Shown here piece after piece: positions 40,500 through 49,821 of a stretch of DNA of 64,000 bases. Made by a program: the position numbers and the translations under genes. A model generated the notes under the pieces. That model was not told where the DNA came from, did not search any database, and was given only the letters and a program-made list of their open reading frames with translations. This stretch comes from Pontibacter beigongshangensis (GTDB lineage Bacteria; Bacteroidota; Bacteroidia; Cytophagales; Hymenobacteraceae): assembly GCF_014332515.1 (NCBI RefSeq), contig NZ_VFSD01000031.1, positions 1 to 64,000 of the forward strand. The letters are read 5' to 3'. Within the stretch, counting starts at the first letter, position 1. The number at the start of each line of letters is the position of its first letter.

Positions 40500-42218
40500 A
40501 TGAAAAAGTACACCTGGCTCATTTGGGCCTTAAGCTGCTGCGCCCTGAGCTGCAGCGAGCGCTCCAGGGAGGTGGCAGACACCGAAACAGAGACAGTGGC
40601 CAACCCCGACACCACCAACCTGCAACCTGCCCTGCAAACCATTAACGCCAGCGATCTGCTGCTGCACACCACCGTGCTGGCATCAGATGCCTTTGAAGGC
40701 CGTGGCCCCGGTACGCGTGGCGAAGACTCTACTGTAAATTACCTGACGCGGCAGTTCAAAAACCTTGGCCTTGAGCCTGGCAACCCCGACGGCACCTATG
40801 TGCAGCAGGTGCCCATGTTTGGCTTCACAGCCAGTGCCCAAGCCGCTTTTACAGCTGGTGGCAAAAAGATAAACCTGGAGTTTCCGGAAGATTATGTGGC
40901 CGTTTCCCGCCGTTTTGTGCCGGATATAGCTATAGACAGCTCCGACATGGTGTTTGTGGGCTATGGCATTGTGGCTCCGGAGTATGGCTGGGACGACTTT
41001 AAGGGCGTTGACGTGAAAGGCAAAACCATTGTGATGCTGATAAACGATCCACCCATTGCCAGCCCCTCCTCGCCCGACAAACTGGATAGCACCATGTTTG
41101 GTGGCAAAGCCATGACCTACTACGGCCGCTGGACTTACAAATATGAAATTGCCGCCGAGAAAGGTGCAGCCGCTGCCATCATTATCCACGAGACCGGGCC
41201 TGCCGGTTACCCCTACGAGGTGGTGTCGGGCAGTTGGAGCCGGGAGAATTTCGATATCAGTGCAGCCAATAAGAACATGGACAAGACCGCTGTGGAAGCC
41301 TGGATTGCGACCGAAAAGGCACACCAGCTTTTTAGCGCCGCCGGCAAAAGCCTGGAGCAACTGAAGGCAGCCGCCCTGAAAAAAGAGTTTAAGCCGGTGC
41401 CGCTCAACGCCAAAGCCAGCTTTAAAATAAAGAACAAGCTCCGCGAGATAGAGTCGCGCAATGTGATCGCTAAACTCGAAGGCTCTGACCCGGATTTGAA
41501 GGACGAGTACATTATATACACGGCGCACTGGGACCACCTGGGCAAAGACGAAAAACTAACCGGAGACCAGATCTATAACGGCGCTCTCGACAATGCTACC
41601 GGCACTGCCGGCCTTCTTGAACTGGCCAAAGCCTTCGTAACCTTACCCGAAAGGCCGAAACGCACGGTTCTGTTCCTGGCCGTAACAGCCGAAGAGAAAG
41701 GACTGCTAGGCTCCAAATATTACGCCAGCAACCCGCTTTACCCACTCAACAAGACCCTGGCTAACATTAACATGGATGGCCTGAACACCTACGGCCCCAC
41801 AGAAGATGTAATTGTGATAGGCCATGGTAACTCCACCTTAGAAGATATCCTGATGGAAGAAGCCGCCACTCAGAACCGGCGGGTAGTTCCGGAAGCGTTC
41901 CCGGAGAAAGGCTCCTATTACCGCTCCGATCATTTTGAGTTTGCCAAACAGGGCGTGCCGGCGCTCTATGCCAAATCAGGCATTACCGTGCGCAACCAGC
42001 CTGCCGACTTTGCCACCAAACTACAGGAGGCCTACACTACCAACGATTACCACAAAGTGAGCGACGAAGTGCGCGACGACTGGAACCTGGATGGTGCCGT
42101 GGAGGACCTTCGGCTCCTCTTCCGGGTGGGGCACCGCATTGCCAACGGCACACGCTACCCCGAGTGGAAAGAAGGTGCAGAATTTAAGGAGCGGCGCGAC
42201 AAAATGATGACAGAGTAG
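40500..42218 (+). CDS. M28 family peptidase lipoprotein
   Basis: A 572-residue exported zinc peptidase. The signal peptide ends at a lipobox-like C-C-A-L-S-C-S, so it is probably a lipoprotein. A protease-associated (PA) domain lies in the middle of the N-terminal half (about 130-260, with K-G-K-T-I-V-M-L-I-N-D). The M28 catalytic part shows T-A-H-W-D-H-L-G near 341, G-A-L-D-N-A-T-G near 361, A-E-E-K-G-L-L-G near 398 and R-S-D-H-F near 476, giving the metal ligands and the catalytic Glu. This PA-M28 arrangement is typical of secreted aminopeptidases of Bacteroidota. It is monocistronic. Confidence 0.9.
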   Translation: MKKYTWLIWALSCCALSCSERSREVADTETETVANPDTTNLQPALQTINASDLLLHTTVLASDAFEGRGPGTRGEDSTVNYLTRQFKNLGLEPGNPDGTYVQQVPMFGFTASAQAAFTAGGKKINLEFPEDYVAVSRRFVPDIAIDSSDMVFVGYGIVAPEYGWDDFKGVDVKGKTIVMLINDPPIASPSSPDKLDSTMFGGKAMTYYGRWTYKYEIAAEKGAAAAIIIHETGPAGYPYEVVSGSWSRENFDISAANKNMDKTAVEAWIATEKAHQLFSAAGKSLEQLKAAALKKEFKPVPLNAKASFKIKNKLREIESRNVIAKLEGSDPDLKDEYIIYTAHWDHLGKDEKLTGDQIYNGALDNATGTAGLLELAKAFVTLPERPKRTVLFLAVTAEEKGLLGSKYYASNPLYPLNKTLANINMDGLNTYGPTEDVIVIGHGNSTLEDILMEEAATQNRRVVPEAFPEKGSYYRSDHFEFAKQGVPALYAKSGITVRNQPADFATKLQEAYTTNDYHKVSDEVRDDWNLDGAVEDLRLLFRVGHRIANGTRYPEWKEGAEFKERRDKMMTE

Positions 42219-42600
42219 TAATTTTTGCAGCAACTCTGGGTGGAGCCATAAAATAAACCACTCCTCCGGAGCTACTGCCCGGGTTTTCCCGCACCTGGCC
42301 TGACACCCTGGCTAAATTGTCCGCAATTAAGTTTTAATCATCGCCAGAAAAGCTATGCCCAAGGTAAGCTTTCATACAGATGCGACTGCCTTACATTTGT
42401 TTATTAATATTTTAATAAAATAAACTACAAGCCTGTTTTTCTTCCAAGCAGAGCCACCGACCTTACTAAAACATATTTTTACCCTGATATTAAAACACTT
42501 AACCATGTATCTAAATATTTTATTTAACAATTACAGATACATTTATTTTTAGCGCCGTATAAAGAAGTACAAATTTTATTTCAAACGAAATGAATTAGTC
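42219..42600. other. AT-rich spacer with a decayed family-A trace
   Basis: A17, at 42250-42280 (AAAATAAACCACTCC then CGGAGC), is a remnant of a family-A copy. The last 200 bases are AT-rich; TACATTTG at 42392-42399 fits a -7 box but has no good -33 partner. Confidence 0.4.
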
Positions 42601-42828
42601 ATGAAAAAGAATATAAAACTGGCCTTTGCCGCATTTGCACTTTTCGCTTTTACGGCCTGTGGCAACGATAATAATACAGCAACTGAATCTGATACTTCCA
42701 GCATGCCGGCTGATGCCGATATGGGCGATGACCTGAGCATTGACATGGACGAAGACACCACTGTGGTAGTACAGGATACGACCGTGAACGATGGCGTTGC
42801 CGATGAAATACCGGAAGAACAACCATAG
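42601..42828 (+). CDS. Small acidic lipoprotein
   Basis: A 75-residue lipoprotein with the signal peptide M-K-K-N-I-K-L-A-F-A-A-F-A-L-F-A-F-T-A-C (Cys20) and a mature part rich in Asp, Thr, Glu and Ser with no domain. The lipobox F-T-A-C and the strong terminator after the stop show a real gene. It probably sits on the inner face of the outer membrane; the strongly acidic mature part is likely disordered. Function unknown. Confidence 0.75.
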   Translation: MKKNIKLAFAAFALFAFTACGNDNNTATESDTSSMPADADMGDDLSIDMDEDTTVVVQDTTVNDGVADEIPEEQP

Positions 42829-42859
42829 GTTCAACCAAATTATTTAAATAAATTTGAAG

Positions 42860-42889
42860 GGTCTCTGCATTGTGCAGGGACCTTTTTTT
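42860..42889 (+). terminator. Rho-independent terminator
   Basis: A 10-bp stem (42860-42869 with 42873-42882, one G-U pair), a 3-base loop and seven T. It ends the small acidic lipoprotein gene. Confidence 0.9.
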
Positions 42890-42974
42890 GTAGCCGGTTT
42901 GCCTGTATCCCTGTTTAACCATAGGAAGCGCGTTATTAACTGGCACAGGCACGGTTTTAGATTTATATTTAAGG

Positions 42975-44165
42975 ATGGAATACACTCCTATACAACAAGA
43001 CGGCACCACAATTGTGCTGATAGAAACCCAGGCAGCTCTGCTGGAGGCCGTGGCACAGCTTAGCCAAAGCAAAGAACTGGCACTTGACCTGGAATTTGAC
43101 CAGAACCGCTTTTCCTATGGCTTCACGCTCTGCCTGATACAGATAGCAGACGGCCAGGGCACCTGCTACATCATTGATCCTTTTAAGATCAATGACCTGG
43201 AACAGCTGTATAAGCTTTTTGCATCGCCGGAAATAACCAAGATCATACACCACTCCAACAACGACATCCTGTTGCTCGACAAGCTGGGCTGCCGCATAAA
43301 AGGTGTGATGGACACCGATGTGGCGGCCAAGATCCTGAACTACGAACGCTCCTCGCTGGCCACTGTGATGAAAGAGGAATTTGGGATTGAGATAGACAAA
43401 AGCCAGCAGTCGAGCAACTGGAACAAGCGGCCCCTTACCGAGGACCAGCTCCGATACGCTGCCATAGACGTGATTTACCTGCACCGCGTAATGCACAGGC
43501 TGGTAGATAAAGTGCAGGAGGCCAGCCGCATGCACTGGCTTGAGGAGGAAAACATGCTGCTGGAGCAACTGGTGTATGCCGAGCCCGAAAATCCGCACCT
43601 CAGGCTGCGCAATGCTTTCCGGCTCAACTTGTATCAGCAGTTTATACTGGACAAACTGTTCCGGTTCCGCGACAGCATGGCCCAGAAGCTCAATAAGCCT
43701 TCCGCCTTTATTATTGCCAACGATGCCCTGGTGGAGCTGGCCAATAACCCGAACACCGACATACACGAATGGCTGAACCACACCAAAGGGCTGCATGCCG
43801 CCCTGAAAAAACCTGCGAACGAAAAACTTCTGAAAGAGGCGCTCGAGCAGGCAAAGCAGGAGGCCAGGAAACAGGAGATCAGCCATGAGTATGCTGACAA
43901 CCGCTTTCAGCGCCCCCTCCGCACGCCCGAAACAGAACAGCGCAAAGAGGCCCTGACGCAGGTACAGAAAAAGATCATCGAAAAATATGGCGAGTCCGCC
44001 TCCAGGCTCATCATTACCCAAAGCCTGATAACCGACTACAGCCAAACCGGCAAACTGCGCTGTACCAAACAATACGGCATGGATATACTCCTGGAAACGG
44101 CGGCAGAGGCAGAAATAAAACTACCTTCACCCACCCTCCGGAAGAATAATGTGAATTTGGAATGA
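42975..44165 (+). CDS. rnd: Ribonuclease D
   Basis: A 396-residue 3'-5' exoribonuclease of the DEDDy group that trims tRNA and other stable RNA ends. The four acidic ligands appear in L-D-L-E-F-D (Asp38, Glu40), H-S-N-N-D-I-L-L-L-D near 95-104 and Y-A-A-I-D-V near 156-161. One HRDC domain follows at about 215-285 (L-F-R-F-R-D-S-M-A) and possibly a second near 320-390, as in E. coli RNase D. The length is near that of the E. coli enzyme (about 375). It is monocistronic, just after a terminator. Confidence 0.93.
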   Translation: MEYTPIQQDGTTIVLIETQAALLEAVAQLSQSKELALDLEFDQNRFSYGFTLCLIQIADGQGTCYIIDPFKINDLEQLYKLFASPEITKIIHHSNNDILLLDKLGCRIKGVMDTDVAAKILNYERSSLATVMKEEFGIEIDKSQQSSNWNKRPLTEDQLRYAAIDVIYLHRVMHRLVDKVQEASRMHWLEEENMLLEQLVYAEPENPHLRLRNAFRLNLYQQFILDKLFRFRDSMAQKLNKPSAFIIANDALVELANNPNTDIHEWLNHTKGLHAALKKPANEKLLKEALEQAKQEARKQEISHEYADNRFQRPLRTPETEQRKEALTQVQKKIIEKYGESASRLIITQSLITDYSQTGKLRCTKQYGMDILLETAAEAEIKLPSPTLRKNNVNLE

Positions 44166-44215
44166 GTGAGTAAGTGAGTGTAGAGTTGCTTCTTTAGGCC
44201 TATGCTGGCAATTCA

Positions 44216-44294
44216 TTTCCAAATCTTCTCATCTTCAAATTTGTAAATTGACCAGTTAGCACGTCAGTACATTAAAGAATTAGCACATTAAACC
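44216..44294. repeat. Mosaic repeat block (families D and E)
   Basis: Family D (CCAAATCTTCTCATCTTC) then family E (AGTTAGCACGTCAGTAC, ATTAGCACATTAAACC), followed directly by A18. Confidence 0.6.
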
Positions 44295-44349
44295 AATTAT
44301 TCCAATCAAAACGCCCCTCAGGAGCCTTTGGTTTTGCTGCTGCCGCTGC
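44295..44349 (+). repeat. Family-A repeat, copy A18
   Basis: AATTATTCCAATC, A run, core CCTCAGGAGC, late tail GCTGCTGCCGCTGC. Confidence 0.9.
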
Positions 44350-44374
44350 ACAAACTGTAATAAAAGCCATAGCT

Positions 44375-45151
44375 ATGCAAGATCTCACCGTTACGATTGT
44401 TCAGACAGCGCTGCACTGGCAGGATGCGGCGCAGAACCGGCAGATGTTCGCTGACAAACTAGCTGCCGCTGCGCCCAAAACGGACCTGATCGTCTTGCCG
44501 GAAATGTTCACCACCGGCTTCAGCATGAATGCTCCGGAACTGGCAGAGGCTCCTGCAGGAGAAACCCTGGCCTGGATGCAGCAGCAGGCAAAAACGCATA
44601 ATGCCGTGCTAACAGGCAGCCTGATCGTGCAGCAGGAGCAGGCATTTTATAACCGCCTGCTGTGGGTACAACCTGATGGCAGTTACCACACCTACGACAA
44701 GAAGCACCTCTTCCGGATGGCCAAAGAGCACCACACCTACTCTCCCGGAAACGAACACCTTGTGGTAGAGCTAAAAGGTTGGCGCATCCGCCCGCTGATC
44801 TGCTACGACCTGCGCTTCCCGGTCTGGAGCCGCAACGTCCGGAACAGCTACGACCTGCTGCTATATGTAGCCAACTGGCCCGAAGCCCGCAAACTGGCCT
44901 GGAGCACCCTGCTACAAGCCCGCGCCATCGAAAACCTGGCCTACACCATCGGGGTGAACCGGGTCGGCACCGACGGCAACGGCATCCCCTACTCCGGCGA
45001 CTCCGCCATCATTCACCCCAAAGGAGTAAAGCTACTGGAGACGAGCCAGCAGGAAGGCATTTTCACCGTAACGCTCAACCAGCAGGAGCTTACTGATTTC
45101 AGAGAAAAATTCCCGGCGCACCTCGATGCGGATGAGTTTAGGTTAGGGTAG
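44375..45151 (+). CDS. Nitrilase-family amidohydrolase, omega-amidase type
   Basis: A 258-residue carbon-nitrogen hydrolase, most like YafV-type omega-amidase, which hydrolyses 2-oxoglutaramate or 2-oxosuccinamate after transamination of Gln or Met salvage keto acids. The catalytic triad is visible: Glu43 in L-P-E-M-F-T-T-G-F, Lys110 in Y-D-K-K-H-L-F, and Cys143 in I-C-Y-D-L-R-F-P. The M-F-T-T-G-F-S-M-N block is characteristic of the omega-amidase branch. It is monocistronic. Specificity beyond the family is inferred. Confidence 0.88.
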   Translation: MQDLTVTIVQTALHWQDAAQNRQMFADKLAAAAPKTDLIVLPEMFTTGFSMNAPELAEAPAGETLAWMQQQAKTHNAVLTGSLIVQQEQAFYNRLLWVQPDGSYHTYDKKHLFRMAKEHHTYSPGNEHLVVELKGWRIRPLICYDLRFPVWSRNVRNSYDLLLYVANWPEARKLAWSTLLQARAIENLAYTIGVNRVGTDGNGIPYSGDSAIIHPKGVKLLETSQQEGIFTVTLNQQELTDFREKFPAHLDADEFRLG

Positions 45152-45197
45152 AAAGCAAGCTTTGCAAAGCCGTAATTTGTGGGAGAGGTGTAGTACG

Positions 45198-45252
45198 AAT
45201 TATTATAATGAAAAAGGCCCTCCAGCAGGTTCTGTTGCTGCTGATGCTGCTG
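45198..45252 (+). repeat. Family-A repeat, copy A19
   Basis: AATTATTATAATG, core with one inserted base (CCTCCAGCAGG), tail CTGTTGCTGCTGATGCTGCTG. An ATG at 45208 inside it opens an 18-codon frame M-K-K-A-L-Q-Q-V-L-L-L-L-M-L-L-N-F-V. Confidence 0.85.
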
Positions 45253-45355
45253 AATTTTGTCTGAATCTCTAAATAGCCCCCCGACCCCAAGGATTAACAG
45301 GATTAGAGGATGTACAGGATATTACGCAAGACAAATCTTCAATTTAGCTCCCGCA

Positions 45356-45751
45356 TTATTGATCAAAAAAGCTCTGCAGCACCTCCTGCAACTGCGCCTC
45401 TTCTTCAACAACTCTGAACTTCAGCTGTGGCCTGGCCTGCAGCATCCGGAGCAGGCGTGCGTTGCCGCCGTAGAGCAGCAGCAGACGCCCGGGTTTGGGC
45501 TGTAGCAATTCCTCCACCAGCGGCATGAGCTTTTGGAACTCTGCCGCCTCTGCCTCCGACCTGATACAAACAGCTATCTGTTGCGCCTCCCGGAGCAGGC
45601 GCAGGGCGTAGTGCTGCAGCATCTCATCGGAATTTGCGTCCAAGTCCAGCACGGCGACTTCGGGCAGATGCTTCTTTGCCCAAAGCAGCACGGGCTGCTC
45701 GTAGGTGGTTTGGGCTGATGTCAGCAGGTTGAGGTACAGGAAAGCCTTCAT
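45356..45751 (-). CDS. Hypothetical cytoplasmic protein
   Basis: A 131-residue alpha-beta protein with no signal peptide. It alternates strands and helices (A-F-L-Y-L-N-L-L, V-A-V-L-D-L-D, I-A-V-C-I-R, L-L-L-L-Y-G-G) in the manner of a small Rossmann-like domain. The ATG overlaps the stop of the upstream FG-GAP gene by one base, so it is translated from the same transcript. No family recognised and no catalytic motif seen. Confidence 0.65.
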   Translation of the reverse strand: MKAFLYLNLLTSAQTTYEQPVLLWAKKHLPEVAVLDLDANSDEMLQHYALRLLREAQQIAVCIRSEAEAAEFQKLMPLVEELLQPKPGRLLLLYGGNARLLRMLQARPQLKFRVVEEEAQLQEVLQSFFDQ

Positions 45752-47988
45752 TATTGCACCACCAGCTTTTTAACCTGCTGGTCTCCTTTGGTGTTAGTGG
45801 CTCTGATAAAATACATGCCTGCTTTAATGCCTTTCAGGCTGAGGCGATGGCTGCGGCTGAAACTTCCGGAGCCTTTGAAGACATTCCGGCCGATGGCATC
45901 ATAAACAGCAATAGCAACCGGTTCAGCAGTTCTAACCGTAACTTCATCGGCACGTTGCAGGCTCCAGGGATTCGGATACACCTCCAGCCCAAGTTGATTT
46001 ACCGGCTCGCCGGGGTTGTATTGGTGCCCCTCCGTCTGCTCCAGCAGGTAGAGGCCGCCAGCCTGCGTGCCTACTGCCAGGTACAATTTATCCGGTCCTC
46101 CCAAACCGGCCATAGCCACGCCTGTAGCCTTGCCCAATCTGGTCTGTTCCCGTTTTTCAGTCAGGATATTCTCCAGCAGCTCGCTCTCCTCCACAAATGT
46201 ACCGGTTAGGTTTTGGGTAAAATCGCGGTACACGCGCAGTACACCACTGTCATCTACGGTTATGAGTTCGGGTACACCGTTACCGTCTATATCAGCGGCA
46301 ATGGGATAAATGTTGCGTCGGAAATAATCAGGGGTGATGCCTCCCATGGCCAGGATCTCCATTTCATAAACAGGCGCGGCAGGCGTCCCCGTGTTCCGGT
46401 GAAACTCAAGCCCGCCATGCGCTTTCCCGAGCAGCAGGTCCAGGTCGCCGTCTCCATCCACATCTACAAACAGCGGCGAGTCGCCATCTGTGGTGGTCCG
46501 GATAAGTTGCAGTTTGGCGGCATCTAACTGGAATGCCTTGCCAGCTCCGCCTGAATTGGGAATATAACTGATGCGGGTGTTGTTGATTTGTTTGCGGCTA
46601 TAGGTCAGGACCAGGTCCTGCACCCCATCGTTGTTGAGGTCGGCAAAGGCAGGTTTTATACGGAGGTACTCGTTAGCAGCCAGGCCCAGGTAATCGTCTG
46701 TAGCCAGTGTAAAGGCAGGTTCTGCAGGTGTGCCTGTGTTCAGGTAAAGGCTGAGGGAGGCGGTATACTTTCCGTTACGAATAGAAGCAGCATTTCCTAT
46801 GAGCAGGTCCTGCTTTCCGTCGCCATCTATATCAGCAAAAGCAGGAAAGGCGCCTTCGCCCAGGTCGATCATCTGCCCCTGCAGAAAATCTTCCTGCACA
46901 AACTCAAAGTCCGGTTTGTCTTTCGCACCGTTGTTGTGGTATAGCCAGACCGCCCGCTGCATCTCGCCCAGGCCTTCGTTTACGCTGCTGTTGGGCGCCA
47001 CGAGCAGGTCGGGTACGCCATCGAAGGTTACGTCTTCGTAGTAGGCAGCCGTAAACAGGTTAAATTTAGCAGGCCTGGTGTGGAGCGGAAACGAAGGCTC
47101 CAACGATTGCATCAGGGCTTTGGCCGGGGTACCCACATTTTCCATCATTTGCAGGTTGTCGCAATAAACGTTTCCCATCAGCAGGTCTTTGTCACCATCG
47201 CCATCCAGGTCAATAGCCAGTAGCGCAGAGCCGTCGTGACCGCTGTGCTGCGGGGCCGCCACCCGGCAAAATCCTCCGAAAACGAAATTATTGCAGCCGT
47301 CGCACTCGGTTATGCCACCCCACCAGTTCGTTTCCTGCACAAACCGGAGCGTATTGCAATCCAGCCCCTGCTCCACGCGCATGTTGCGGTGGTACTCCAT
47401 GGTTTCTCCCAGCGAGAACTCCGTGAGCACAATATCCAGGTCACCATCGCCATCCATGTCTGCAATAATGGGCACATCGGCAGCGCTCATCTGCATGTTG
47501 CTTCTGCTTACGTTGTTGTTGCTGTAGTACAAGGCATCTTCGGCCAGCACAAATGTAATGGTATTGTCTTCGGAAATTACCTGTCGGTACACCCGTATGC
47601 CGAGGGGGGCAGAGGTAAAAATATCTTTCAGGCCATCGCAGTTGTAGTCGCGCAGCAGCACCCAGGCCGTCAGCTCCTTCGGGAACAGTGTCTCGTATTG
47701 CGGAGCGTACTGGTAGCGCCACACGCCATCTTCCTGCACCGCCAGCCAGGTGTATACTTTCTGCATGGTTCTGTCGAAGGCGAAGAAGTCTTGTTGTCCG
47801 TCCTGGTTCAGGTCTATGGTCGAGAACTGGGGCGAATTGAGGCCACCGCTCCACGGCGCCTGCAGCTGGCCGTCCGGCGTGTGCACCGGCACATCATGCC
47901 GCAGCCTGAACTGCAGCGGCTCCTGCTGCGCCAGGCACAGGGAGCAGGCAAAGAGCAGGCTGAGCAGTGTGGTAAAAAGTTTTAACAT
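45751..47988 (-). CDS. Secreted FG-GAP repeat protein with T9SS sorting domain
   Basis: A 745-residue protein exported by Sec and then across the outer membrane by the type IX secretion system. A signal peptide (1-20) is followed by many FG-GAP / VCBS-type blades, each with a calcium-binding loop such as D-L-N-Q-D-G-Q-Q-D, D-Y-N-C-D-G-L-K-D, D-M-D-G-D-G-D-L-D, D-I-D-G-D-G-K-Q-D and D-V-D-G-D-G-D-L-D. The last 80 residues are a type A sorting domain: V-Y-P-N-P-W near 673, Y-D-A-I-G-R near 697, G-I-K-A-G-M-Y-F-I-R near 720, and K-K-L-V-V-Q at the end. It is probably a cell-surface adhesin or cofactor-bearing propeller; ligand unknown. Confidence 0.9.
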   Translation of the reverse strand: MLKLFTTLLSLLFACSLCLAQQEPLQFRLRHDVPVHTPDGQLQAPWSGGLNSPQFSTIDLNQDGQQDFFAFDRTMQKVYTWLAVQEDGVWRYQYAPQYETLFPKELTAWVLLRDYNCDGLKDIFTSAPLGIRVYRQVISEDNTITFVLAEDALYYSNNNVSRSNMQMSAADVPIIADMDGDGDLDIVLTEFSLGETMEYHRNMRVEQGLDCNTLRFVQETNWWGGITECDGCNNFVFGGFCRVAAPQHSGHDGSALLAIDLDGDGDKDLLMGNVYCDNLQMMENVGTPAKALMQSLEPSFPLHTRPAKFNLFTAAYYEDVTFDGVPDLLVAPNSSVNEGLGEMQRAVWLYHNNGAKDKPDFEFVQEDFLQGQMIDLGEGAFPAFADIDGDGKQDLLIGNAASIRNGKYTASLSLYLNTGTPAEPAFTLATDDYLGLAANEYLRIKPAFADLNNDGVQDLVLTYSRKQINNTRISYIPNSGGAGKAFQLDAAKLQLIRTTTDGDSPLFVDVDGDGDLDLLLGKAHGGLEFHRNTGTPAAPVYEMEILAMGGITPDYFRRNIYPIAADIDGNGVPELITVDDSGVLRVYRDFTQNLTGTFVEESELLENILTEKREQTRLGKATGVAMAGLGGPDKLYLAVGTQAGGLYLLEQTEGHQYNPGEPVNQLGLEVYPNPWSLQRADEVTVRTAEPVAIAVYDAIGRNVFKGSGSFSRSHRLSLKGIKAGMYFIRATNTKGDQQVKKLVVQ

Positions 47989-48120
47989 TTCAGAGGATCA
48001 GTAGTGGCTGCCGTAGCAGCAAAGAATATTCTGGTTTAGCACCGGCATTGCTACTGCTTTTCCGGTTTCTGGTGTAAATTGCTTTCGCAGAAGAAACCTA
48101 TACCTTAACGTAAGTAAAAG

Positions 48121-48150
48121 GACACAAGTATCAGGACGTAAGACAGAAGA
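48121..48150. repeat. Family-C repeat
   Basis: GACACAAGTATCAGGACGTA followed by AGACAGAAG, within the 297-base divergent spacer before murF. The remainder is AT-rich with no sure promoter. Confidence 0.5.
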
Positions 48151-48285
48151 TTTTTTATTTACACGAACCTGTCTTACAGCAATTTATTTGTTTTTTGTTT
48201 TAAACGAAATGCATTAAGCTGGTTTTGTCCGGTTACTTACGATACTTCAGCAACAGCATTTAGTCAAGATAAAATTAAGCATTGC

Positions 48286-49575
48286 ATGCCGCATACCATC
48301 GAATTTCTTTACCAAAAGTACCTGGAGTGCCACCACGTAAGCACCGACTCCCGCGCGGCGCAGGAGCAGAGCCTATTTTTTGCGCTGAACGGGCCAAACT
48401 TTAAAGGTGCTGCCTTTGCCACCGCTGCTTTGCAGAAAGGGGCCAGATACGCCGTAGTAGACGACCCGGCCATGGCATCTGAGAACTGTTTTGTGGTGGA
48501 GGATACACTGCAGACCTTGCAGGATCTGGCCCGATACCACCGCCGGCAGCTAAGCATACCTGTCATTGGCATTACCGGCTCCAACGGCAAAACCACCACC
48601 AAAGAGCTTATCTATGCGGCACTCAGCCAGCAGTACAACACCCTCTACACCCAGGGCAACCTGAACAACCACATTGGCGTGCCCCTCACGCTGCTGCGAA
48701 TTAAACAGGAGCACGAGATGGCCATTATTGAAATGGGTGCCAACCACATTGGCGAGATAGCCTTGCTCTGCAGCATCGCCCTGCCCTCGCATGGCCTGAT
48801 CACGAACATAGGCAAGGCGCACCTCGAGGGCTTCGGCAGCCTGGAAGGTGTGGCGCGCGGCAAAAGCGAGCTCTACGCGCACCTCGACAAAACAGGCGGC
48901 ACCGTGTTTGTGAACACCGCCAACGAGCACCTGCTGCGCATGAGCCGCCGCATTGCCGACAAAGTTACCTATCCTGCCCCGGGCGATTTTTACCATAGCG
49001 AGCTGTTAGAAGCCTCTCCCTTTGTAGTGTACCGCGACGAAGCAGGCCACGAGGTGCACACACAGCTGGTAGGATCATACAATTACGAGAACATGGCAGC
49101 GGCCGCCTGCATAGGCAAGTATTTTCAGGTGCCGCTGGAGAAGGCGAACGTGGCCATTGCTGGGTATAGCCCCAGCAACAACCGGTCGCAGGTAGTGCAG
49201 AAAGGCAGCAACACCATTTTGCTGGATGCTTACAACGCCAACCCTACTTCCATGGCCGGCGCCATCCGCAACTTTGCCTCCATGAAGGCACCTCGCAAAG
49301 TGGTTATTCTGGGAGACATGTTTGAGATGGGCGCTGCAAGTGCCGCAGAGCATGCACAAATCGGGCAGCTACTGGCGGAGCAGCAGTTCGACACCGTGCT
49401 GCTTTGCGGAAAAGACATGCGTTACGCCGCCGAGGCGAAAGCAGATTTCAAACATTTCGCTACAAAACAGGAACTTGAGCAGTGGCTGCAGCAGCACCCC
49501 ATTACCGAGAGCCATGTGCTGATTAAAGGTTCCCGCAGCATGGGCCTGGAGACGCTGCTGGAAAAGCATTTGTAA
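48286..49575 (+). CDS. murF: UDP-N-acetylmuramoyl-tripeptide--D-alanyl-D-alanine ligase
   Basis: The last cytoplasmic amino-acid ligase of peptidoglycan precursor synthesis, adding D-Ala-D-Ala to the UDP-MurNAc tripeptide with ATP. The 429 residues show the N-terminal substrate domain (V-S-T-D-S-R near 18-23), the P-loop G-S-N-G-K-T-T-T near 98-105, E-M-G-A-N-H-I-G-E-I near 147-156 and the C-terminal D-A-Y-N-A-N-P-T near 309-316. Length and motifs are normal. In many bacteria murF is in the dcw cluster; here it is alone, as is usual for many Bacteroidota. A hairpin follows the stop. Confidence 0.96.
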   Translation: MPHTIEFLYQKYLECHHVSTDSRAAQEQSLFFALNGPNFKGAAFATAALQKGARYAVVDDPAMASENCFVVEDTLQTLQDLARYHRRQLSIPVIGITGSNGKTTTKELIYAALSQQYNTLYTQGNLNNHIGVPLTLLRIKQEHEMAIIEMGANHIGEIALLCSIALPSHGLITNIGKAHLEGFGSLEGVARGKSELYAHLDKTGGTVFVNTANEHLLRMSRRIADKVTYPAPGDFYHSELLEASPFVVYRDEAGHEVHTQLVGSYNYENMAAAACIGKYFQVPLEKANVAIAGYSPSNNRSQVVQKGSNTILLDAYNANPTSMAGAIRNFASMKAPRKVVILGDMFEMGAASAAEHAQIGQLLAEQQFDTVLLCGKDMRYAAEAKADFKHFATKQELEQWLQQHPITESHVLIKGSRSMGLETLLEKHL

Positions 49576-49590
49576 TGCTAACATAAAGTA

Positions 49591-49634
49591 AGCGGGCTAG
49601 CCGAATTAATGACTATCAACCTGGCTAGCCCGCT
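49591..49634 (+). terminator. Hairpin after murF
   Basis: A perfect 12-bp stem (AGCGGGCTAGCC, 49591-49602, with 49623-49634) with a 20-base loop, 15 bases after the stop. No T run, so it is a probable, not a certain, terminator. Confidence 0.6.
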
Positions 49635-49653
49635 GCTGCTTCGTATCAGGCTG

Positions 49654-49690
49654 AATTATTCCAATGAAAACGGCCCTCCGGAAGCTTTTT
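49654..49690 (+). repeat. Family-A repeat, copy A20
   Basis: AATTATTCCAATG, A run, core CCTCCGGAAG, tail lost to CTTTTT. A family-C trace (CAGGACATAGGACTTG) follows. Confidence 0.85.
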
Positions 49691-49771
49691 CAGGACATAG
49701 GACTTGTTAAGATTGAAGGGTATTTCACGCTTCTTCTCATGCACGATTTCAAAATCCCCCTTTCTCCCCTG

Positions 49772-49820
49772 CCAATCTTCCAATCGATAAATTAGCACAT
49801 TAACCCATTAGCATATTAAC
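49772..49820. repeat. Mosaic repeat block (families D and E)
   Basis: CCAATCTTCCAATCG (family D) and ATTAGCACATTAACCCATTA (family E), directly before A21. The order D, E, A is the same as at 44.2 kb. Confidence 0.6.
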
Positions 49821-49821
49821 A

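Noticed and set aside
45257..45505. Plus-strand frame of 82 codons opposite the hypothetical gene at 45751-45356
   Set aside because: Antisense to a gene translationally coupled with its neighbour; no pattern of its own.
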